Assembly: GCF_008831285.2 (NCBI RefSeq)
Contig: NC_045144.1
Coordinates: forward strand, 1,550,001-1,614,000
DNA length: 64,000 nucleotides
Origin: Nymphaea colorata
Taxonomy: Eukaryota > Streptophyta > Magnoliopsida > Nymphaeales > Nymphaeaceae
Direction: 5' to 3'
The translations under genes and the position numbers were made by a program. The notes beneath the pieces are model-generated. The model saw nothing but the letters and a program-made list of their open reading frames with translations, searched no databases and had not been told where the DNA came from. Positions 56,174-64,000 of this stretch are shown here, one piece after another. Positions within the stretch are counted from its first letter, which is position 1. The number at the start of each line of letters is the position of its first letter.

Positions 56174-56608
56174 TGGAGTTTTCACCCATAGCGACCGATG
56201 CCTTTTTTAATGTTTTATGTGTTTCACCCAAAGCAGAGTCATCGACCACACCGATCGAAATAAGGTTCTCCATCGCCTCACCCGCCGTCCGACGGCATCC
56301 CCTATCAACCGGTAGTAGGTATTTTCATCCTTCGTCGACTTTTTTTAGATGGTTTGTGTGTTTTTCTAGTCTACTATAGATAATTTGTTTTATGTTTTTT
56401 TAGTCGCCTAATATGACATGCACTTACATGATGGAGCTCCAACAGCTGCTTGTGGCAGCTCCAGACCAACAAAGCTACACCATTTTTTTTTACGTGCTTG
56501 AACTGCTGATATATATTTCCCATTATTGGTTATAGTTTTGGTTTTTCAGACATAAGTTGTAATGGATGATAAAGGAAAAGGAGCGATGCCTACAAGTGGA
56601 AGTGAAAT

Positions 56609-59040
56609 ATGGCAAGCAATAGTAGTGTTAATATCGTTGTTGCAATAGAAATGGATTCATCTCAGCTTCTTTGGCGCTATGTGACTAAACTAGGAAAAGC
56701 TAGTGATGGTGGTAGGAATACCATTTTTTTTTGCAATTTCTGTCATAAACATTTTACTAGCTCTTATATGTGTTACAAGACATATTTATTGCATATCAAA
56801 GGCCATGGAATTAGAGGTTGCAAAAAAACTAACAAAGAATCAATGAATGAATTGAAAAAAGAACAAGATGCAGTCGAAACGAAAAAATCTTCAGTCATGT
56901 CAAGTGAACTATCTGTTCCTCTTTATGCTATCAAAGGAGGTGAAGATGCTTCAAAGAAAAGAAAAATAAGTATGGGGATGAGACCTACCAAAACATTAGC
57001 ACAAACATTCAAAAATATTGGAAGGGCAAAGATGCATAGAGAGTTGGAATGTTTTTTTTTGAAAGTTCACTTCCTTTTAATGTAGCCAGAAGTCCTTATT
57101 GGAAAGATGTTGTTACAGGTTTGACTAATAGCATCTTGGTTGGTTATGTGCCCCCGAGTTCAGAGAAGTCAAAAACAATAATTCTTGTAGAAGTGAAAGC
57201 AAACATCAAAAAATAAAGAAGAAGAAATTTTCATGAACACAATACGGAATATCCATTGTTTCTGACGAGTGGACTGATATACAAAGATGGCCACTGATAA
57301 CCTTTATGGCTTACTCACTTAATGGACCAATCCTTTTGAAGTGTGTTGATGCATCTGGGAGTATAAAAGATGTTGAGTATTTAAAATTGCTATTTATGAA
57401 AGTCATCAAAGAAGTGGGTAAAGACAATGTTGTGCAAATTATTAACTAATAATGCTCCAGTTTGCCAATGAGCAGAGATGAATTTGGCAAGTGATCCAAG
57501 TATAGTCACATATTCTAGACTCCTTGTGCGGCACACAGTATAAATCTAGCACTTAAAAGTGTTTTCAACCCATCAAAAGAAGATGCAAACATTGTTAAAT
57601 TGCGTTCATGGATTGAAGAGCTTGAGCATGATGTCAGAAACATCAGAAATTTTGTTGTAAATCACTACAATAGTCTTGCTATATTTAACAGCATTCTGAT
57701 TTGAAATTGTTGAAGGTAGCAGAGACTCATTTTGCGTCCATTATTGTAATGATGAAAAGAATAAAACAGGTGAAACAAACATTAACACTTATGGTGATTG
57801 ACAATGAATGAGAGTTTTATCGGAGTGATGGCATTGTGAAGGCTCAAGAAATTAAAAATTGTATTTTAGATGATGAATGGTGGGATAAGATTACATATTT
57901 TTGCAGTTTACAAAGCCTATTTAGCAAATGTTGAGAGAAGTTGATAAAGAAGGGCCCATGCTTCATAGAGTTTATGATATGTGGGATAACATGATTTAAA
58001 AATTTCAAAACATCATTTTTTAACATGAGAAAAAGAACGTTGCACTTGATGATTCCAAGTTTTTCGATCATGTGCATAAAATTTTAGTAAGAAAATGGAA
58101 TAAAAGCAATAACCCTTTGCATTGTATGACACACTCCTTAGTTCCCAAATATTATGGACAAACGTAGTTGACAGGAGGTACTCGTCGTGTTCCTTATAAT
58201 CGAGATCCAGAAATATCAAACAATAGGAAGATATGTTTAGGAAGACTATTTTCTGATTCTCGTCAGTTGAAGATAATTAATAATGAGTTTGTGAGCTTCT
58301 CTGGTAGAAGAAGTGATTCATTGCAAGTTGCAATGGCAAGATATGAAGAAGATCATGTCAATTGGTAGTTATGTTTTGGAGCATGAACACCAACAACAGC
58401 TTGCATTGAAGTTATTATCTCAACCTGCAACCTCTTCATGTTGCGAAAGAAATTGGAGCACTTATTACCAAATTCACAACATCAAGAGAAACAAGCTAAC
58501 AAATAAGCGAGCGGGAAATTTAGTTTATGTTTAATCCAACCAAAGCTTACTTTCACATACTAAAAAACTAAAAATGGAGGAAAAATAAAATAAGTAAAAA
58601 ACTAATAGGACAAATATCAAAGAAAAGTAGATTTGCAACAAATAAAAAAAGAAAATAAAAAATGTCTGGCATTAAAAAAAATGAAAAAAAGAAAAAAAGT
58701 GAAAAGAAGAAAAAATGTTTTTTTTTCATTTTTAACTTTTTTTTTAAGTTTTAAACATTTTTTTTATGTTTTAAACGACCATTTAATTTATTGCGTTCTT
58801 TTCGAAAAAACACATTTTTTGTGACTATCAACTTTAAATTTCGCATTAACTTAAATCATATTGTGGTTGTGCTGCAACCTGCGGTTCAAGATCATCAAAG
58901 TATTGGCATGTTAATCCAGAGGACGTTGACATGGAACTTGAAGGAGAAAATTATTTTTGCATCCTCTTAATATGGACCTTACAGAACCAATTGTTCATTC
59001 TAATCTTGATGATGCGACTGAGAAGAATCAACGAAACTGA
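56609..59040 (+). pseudogene. hAT transposase gene, decayed and interrupted
   Basis: The BED zinc-finger part is at 56609-57085 (LLWRYVTKLGKA, CNFCHKHFTSSY, HIKGHGIRGCKK). Beyond a frameshift near 57055 come VARSPYWKDVVTGL, then the DUF659/catalytic region at about 57245-57470 (SDEWTDIQRWPLITFMAYSL, VVQIITNNAPVC), then LALKSVFNPSK. The C-terminal dimerisation domain lies at about 58400-58535 (LLSQPATSSCCERNWSTY, KRNKLTNKRAGNLVYV). Many stops are present. An AT-rich repeat (58538-58865) splits the C-terminus, which seems to resume at about 58890-59040 (NPEDVDMELEGE). hAT transposases cut and paste DNA with an RNase H-like DDE core. No terminal repeats were assigned. Confidence 0.82.
58538..58865 (-). 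repeat. AT-rich repeat inserted in the hAT gene
   Basis: Inverted relative to 53830-54190; long A and T runs with a TTGCGTTCTTTTCG patch at one end. Possibly a MITE. Confidence 0.5.
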
Positions 59041-60620
59041 TATATTTTGTATGTTAATTACTTCCATACCTGCACCAAAAGTGCATGGATTGGGCTAATT
59101 CCTCATCTTGACGCATGCATGAGGCACATGGTTGTACAAGTGAATGTTCAGCATCAAGTAATGTGACAGTCAGCATTTAGTTGGTAGCTAGCTTTGGTCA
59201 GAGACTTCCTCCCAAGGAAGTCTACCCCCAACCAGATTTCATATGGAAGTACTTGGAGGAATGACATATTAAGACCTGGCAGGTGTTATTCGTCAATAGT
59301 CACTATGGGAAAAAAAAGCTTTCTGCAACTTTGAGGGAGAGACAAGCTGGCTGAAAAATTGGGGCAACCTTTAGCACCACATGGACCAAAATTCGGCTTA
59401 AAGTTTTGGCCCATAACAATTATTGCATAACCTCTAAAAACATGACAATCTATAATATCTCCATTTGCAGCATGCTTGAGAAACAAAAAAAGGCATGTGA
59501 GCTATGAAATTACAAGAAAAGGGAAGATCAAGCAATGCAAATATCGACTCATCGTATTCTATAATATGTGCTTCAAACCTTCAGCTCTGAAAATCACATT
59601 CAACTATTCAAGAGAGAACCTTTGTAGAAATACATTGATGGATCCAAAGCCTCCCCTTCATCAATAAGGTGGGCCAAGATATCAAGGAGCTAGATGTGGA
59701 TGAGAGACATCAAGCACTCCAACTAATGTGTTAGATCATCTTTAATAGCATAAAATTGAGTATCTGTGTCAATCTATGTAACACTGACACCCTGCTTAGA
59801 AGGAGTGCCTGTGTCAACACGAGTCCACCTGGGTACCAGTACTTGTACACCATCGAACACGGCCTAAACATTGGATTGTCCGTGTTCGGTGTAGTCAAAC
59901 CCTGGACTGTGTCCATCCTTTTTTGAACTCAGTCAAAATATCTTAAAATTGGGGCCCTTTTTAATCACACCGTTTATATATGTATGACAGCTTTGCTTAT
60001 ATTTTCTTCAAATTCCTAGATAAATAAGTTTGTAACTGTATCACAAATATCACAATATTTTTGAAAATATAGTGATATTGAAGAGAAAATGAAAAAAAAA
60101 ATGTGAAAAAACCACAATATTTTGAAAATGGGAAATTATATTGACCGCATTAATTCACGTTCTTTTCACGACTTTCCCATTTTTTTCCATTTTTCTCTTT
60201 TTAATGTTAACATCATCATGGATTCAAATTCAAACTTAAACTAAATTATTTTTCATCACTAAAACATTCTTTTATCACTTTTCTTGTTAGCTTCTGATTT
60301 ATTTCATTTTTAAAGTTTTCCAAGTTTTTCCCAATGTTTTCCCAAGAATAACAACTTTGGAGAAAATATTCGAGAAAAATCCCGCTGTTTAACCATCTGA
60401 TAACGATATTTGTGACAACAATTTATAACAAGGTTTGGCATACATGACTGCTGCTACTGTCATGTATGTTGAACCTTCTATGTTAGATGAACTAAGCTTA
60501 TTTCCCCATCACCATCTTATGATTCTACTCCATACTTTGTTCATTAATTTCTTCATCGTAACTTATAAGTTACAAATCATGAATGTATTTTGTTTTGTCT
60601 AGTTGAGATCATATTTTTTG
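59041..60620. other. No recognisable gene
   Basis: 59760-59940 has repeat-like words (GTGTCAACACGAGTCCACC, ACACGGCC) reminiscent of subterminal repeats; otherwise AT-rich. Confidence 0.35.
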
Positions 60621-60734
<114 letters not shown>

Positions 60735-61169
60735 TAGTGAAACATGTTACATAAGATTATCTTCATAAGTACTAGAAAAGATATTGCATACCAATGTTAT
60801 TCAGGAAGAAAATTCTGTGCCACTAAGCAAGGTCATGTGTTTTTCGTCTCTTACTAGGTTGTGAGATGAAATGTCTTTGCTTGAGCCTCAGGATTACTTG
60901 AGACCTAAAGTTAGCCAACATCAAACTAAGATGCAAAATCTTCCAATTTCTTAATGGTTAGACCAAAATTTGAGCAAGCTTGCTTAAACTTGCTCCACCG
61001 ATCCGATCTTCCCTATACAAAAGAGGATTTCTCCAAGTTGTCTATGGAAGACATTAGAAGAACTAGATCTAGAGAATTTTCCAATGGTAGTGGAGATTCC
61101 ATTACAGCCTTTCCATGATCTAGAAATAATGTGAGACATATAGGCTGCCCCACTTCAACAAAAGTTATG

Positions 61170-62410
61170 ACTAAAGTTGTACCTATCGTATGATTTGGGG
61201 CCGTATCATATGATACGTACCGTATCATTTGTAACATACGGTACGATACACCTCCCGTATCGTAAAGTATCGTTCCTATATCGTGCGATACATGACCCGT
61301 ATCGTATGATACAGGATGATTTCGCAAAAGGGGGCCCAAGGACTACTTATTCGACTTTTTTTTTAAACACGCTCTGTTTTTCATTTCTCACGTTCGGATA
61401 CTGCCGTCAAGATGCTATGCACAATGAGATGGATCTATATGATAGTTGTTTTCGGGACATGGGAGAACCTAGCACCGTCCGAGCCAGGACAACCATGCGT
61501 CCAGGTAAATACATAGAAATTTTTAATTTACTTTGCATTTGTTACATTTGATTCTTTTAGAACTTTTATATTGATTTGTTATATTTTTGTTTAAAATTGT
61601 GGTGGAATAAGTTTGGGATTGATTGTCCAAACCTAGCACGTTTTGCAATCAAAGTCTTCAACCAGACATGCAGTGCTAGTGGATGCGAAAAGAACTAGAG
61701 TGTGTTCCAACATATCCATAGCAAAAAAAGGATTAGGCTCGAACATAAAAGGTTGAATGACCTTGTCTTTGTTCGATATAATATGAGGTTGAAAAAAAGG
61801 TAATATAGCTTAATATTTATATTTTTTGTACAATATATTTATATGTAATTATTTAACAAGTTTTCTCTTATTTAACATAGAGATTTACAAAAATCATTAG
61901 CAAGGAAGCACACATCTCAGTTCGATCCTATCAGCTTAAAAAATTTTGATGATCTAGAGCCATGGATTGAGGAAGAACCAACTACAATATTTGATGATGA
62001 AGATCTTCAATGCTTCAACCTTGAGGCTAAAGCAACAGAAGGATTTGTTGATGAAGGACAGTCTGCTGGTGGTGAATATGTTGGTGTGGATCTTCAAATT
62101 CTTGAAGATGAATATGAAGAAGAAGATGGAGATGAAGATGATGACGATTATGAATCATGAATGAGAGTCAAGTCAAGAGTGCTTTCATTTCATTTTATAT
62201 GTATCGAACGACTTATGAATCTATGGTTGTTGAATGTTTTATGCTTTGTTGAATGACATTGTTATGAATTTTGATGTCTAAGAATGATGAACGCGTAACT
62301 TTATAGCAATAATAAGTCTTATCATTATCTAAAACATGCCGATACGGCTTACGATACGCTTGGTTTTCTAAACTTATATGATATGTATCGTACGATACGG
62401 ATAACATTGT
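61170..62410 (+). mobile_element. Internally deleted hAT element
   Basis: Both ends carry clusters of CGTATCGTATGATACG-type palindromic words (61178-61315 and 62337-62402), typical subterminal repeats. Between them lie only the beginning and end of a transposase-like gene: an N-side frame (about 61411-61505, MDLYDSCFRDMGEPSTVRAR) and the dimerisation domain. Exact terminal repeats and target duplication were not fixed. Confidence 0.65.
61590..62160 (+). pseudogene. hAT transposase C-terminal (dimerisation) fragment
   Basis: Reads FGIDCPNLARFAIKVFNQTC then SASGCEKN, a stop where the family has Trp, SVFQHIHSKKRIRLEHKRLN and DLVFVRYNMRL. After an intron-like gap (about 61803-61880, with a 3' AG) comes an acidic tail from DPISLKNFDDLEPWIEEE to a run of Asp/Glu ending at 62160. 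The family's usual CER(N/W) core is altered to CEKN-stop. The middle, catalytic part of the transposase is missing. Confidence 0.75.
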
Positions 62411-62477
62411 CTAAACCATGAACAACACCTTTGAGCTATGAAACATTGGTGCACCTCAAGTTGAAGGCGTTCCGCTA

Positions 62478-63328
62478 CGCAAAGAAAATGAAGGGCCTTT
62501 GTACTTCATCCGAGTGATGGATAACCTCTCGTTAACCTATAAAACTTTTGGAAACTAGCATAGACATGTTTTAAGTAAGGTTATGACCAGTCATCCATTG
62601 GAATCCAGATGGATATTGTGCTAACCCATCCAAACTGTTGGTTCACATGCTGCGGAACATAATATTCACACTTGATTTTGACATTGCCAAAAGCTCAGTA
62701 TTATAACTTTTTTTTTAATAAAAGTTTTGAAAATTGTAAGTTGGGTGCTTTTTTGAAGGAGGGGAAGCATGAAAGGAGAAGTTCAACTTTTTATTGTAAA
62801 AAGGTCGTTCATTTAAAATGAAAAATTCATCTTTCGTTAAATTTTGTCATCACTCACACTTTGTATTCGCTCCATCATAACTATCTTTCTTTTCCATTAT
62901 GTTACTACTTTTTTCTTTATTATATTTTTTGGAGCAACTGAGTATGAGTTTATTATTGAAAAAAAATTGATTATAAAGGACACTTAGCAAAAAACTACTC
63001 CAACTATTTAAAAAAAAAAATCACCCAACCTGTGTTCTTGTCCTCTTGCATTAAATTTGCGAAAGTAAATAAAAAAGTTCGACAAATATTTTTTAAAACC
63101 ATTTCATCTTCTTGCTTATTGAATCAAACAAATCTTGTAAGTAATTGTAAACAGGAGCACGTTTGAGTGGGTATACGAAATATTTCAAAATGCATTTGGT
63201 GAAACTTTAAGTTGGGGTGGCACTTCTTCGGAGTGGTTATACAAAATATTTCACAATGCATTTAAAGGTTAACATCGAATAACTTACCCCACTATTATTC
63301 TTCTTATTATTATCTACAAAACGGTACG
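62478..63328 (+). repeat. Dispersed repeat R900, third copy
   Basis: About 850 bases homologous to 16448-17333 (inverted); its end matches 14890-15180. Right edge near ATCTACAAAACGGTA. Non-coding. Confidence 0.8.
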
Positions 63329-63767
63329 GTATTCCTCATCTTTATTCATCTGTTTATTAGAAAGAAAGATATGTATCCTGACCACCACTTTCTCTTCTCA
63401 GCTAGACAAGATTCTCGTCTCCAATCTTTCAGCTAAGTAAAAAAACTATATGCAAGAGTGGGATATCAAACTCCAAAATACAGATATATCCAAAGTCTGG
63501 GTTGCAACCTTGACACCAGAGGCGGCTTCAATTCCAATACCCAAGCTGATGATTGTGAGTAGGATTCGGACACAACACCATGCGTATATTAGCTAGGAAA
63601 TAGATCTAACAACATTTTCTTCTATGATTTTCTTTCAACTCATTCTTTTCTCATGCAGTTACAAGCTTCCAGATGACCACCCTCTTCTAAAAGGGGTGGC
63701 AGCCACACTGAATACAATCTTCATCTCTTATTTGATAGTTTCATTCTTGAGTTGATCGCTTAACTCT

Positions 63768-64000
63768 AGGGCTGCACACGAGCCGAGTCGAGCTCGAGCT
63801 TGCCCAGCTCGAGCTCGACTCGGCTCATAGAGGTCGAGCTTGAACTCGACTCGAACTCGAGTCGAGCTCCTTGACACAAACTCGAGCTCGACTCGATTGT
63901 ACAGAGTCGAGCTCGAACTCGACTCTCTTAACTCGAGTAGAATAAAAGGAACCAACGCAGAGGAGGCAACGAAGCTCGTCGAGCTCAGCTGGTGGCTTCC
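63768..64000 (+). mobile_element. GAGCTCGA-rich hAT-type end, runs off the window
   Basis: Begins TAGGGCTGCACACGAGCCGA, followed by dense GAGCTCGAGC/GACTCGAACTCG words up to about 63935. Same family as 2700-2894. The rest of the element is beyond the window. Confidence 0.55.

Noticed and set aside
55917-56273. 118-codon minus-strand frame with repeated SEWSLFP-like units
   Set aside because: The repeat periodicity comes from the DNA minisatellite (45-46 bases, with one 39-base unit that changes the frame); no sign of a real protein.

Overview
The window looks like nuclear DNA of a flowering plant. It is AT-rich, gene-poor and built mostly of nested plant transposable elements: Ty1-copia, Ty3-gypsy of the Tat/Ogre type with a second RNase H, hAT and a possible PIF/Harbinger element. 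The gene pieces that can be recognised resemble plant nuclear genes with introns: PDS5, FAD-dependent glycerol-3-phosphate dehydrogenase (SDP6 type), phosphoglucomutase and fructose-1,6-bisphosphatase. All of them are broken or partial. The species cannot be read from the sequence. No intact host gene, rRNA, tRNA or CRISPR array was seen.

Layout. 1-5000: minus-strand remains of a PDS5 cohesin-associated gene (128-1268), a first-exon/promoter-like stretch, and one end of a GAGCTCGA-rich hAT-type repeat. 5200-9404: a broken FAD-GPDH gene (two exons) whose second intron holds the front half of a decayed copia element, here called copia-A. 9405-17300: non-coding repeats, a possible 3.2-kb TIR element (11300-14484), and an inverted pair of a dispersed repeat family around a hypothetical small ORF. 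18000-22935: a copia LTR remnant and single exons of FBPase and phosphoglucomutase on the minus strand.

23322-28840: a young, nearly intact copia element (copia-B, minus strand) with 304-bp LTRs, TSD, PBS, PPT and a 1389-codon polyprotein frame that breaks only near its C-terminus. 28845-32190: a second copy of the FAD-GPDH exon 2 plus copia-A block. Here copia-A continues to 34552, is split by a 16-kb gypsy element, and finishes at 50544-50865. 34553-50538: the gypsy element has long LTRs, a 5-bp TSD, gag, protease, RT, an archaeal-type second RNase H and integrase, plus an extra upstream ORF with a plant mobile domain (PMD). 50871-64000: simple repeats, a decayed hAT transposase gene (56609-59040) preceded by a minisatellite, an internally deleted hAT element (61170-62410), a third copy of the dispersed repeat, and a hAT-type end running off the window.

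The nesting gives an order of events: copia-A entered intron 2 of an FAD-GPDH copy and decayed. The block was then duplicated. The gypsy element and copia-B later entered only the right-hand copy. The most unusual item is the gypsy element carrying a PMD, a domain family whose host members work in transposon silencing.
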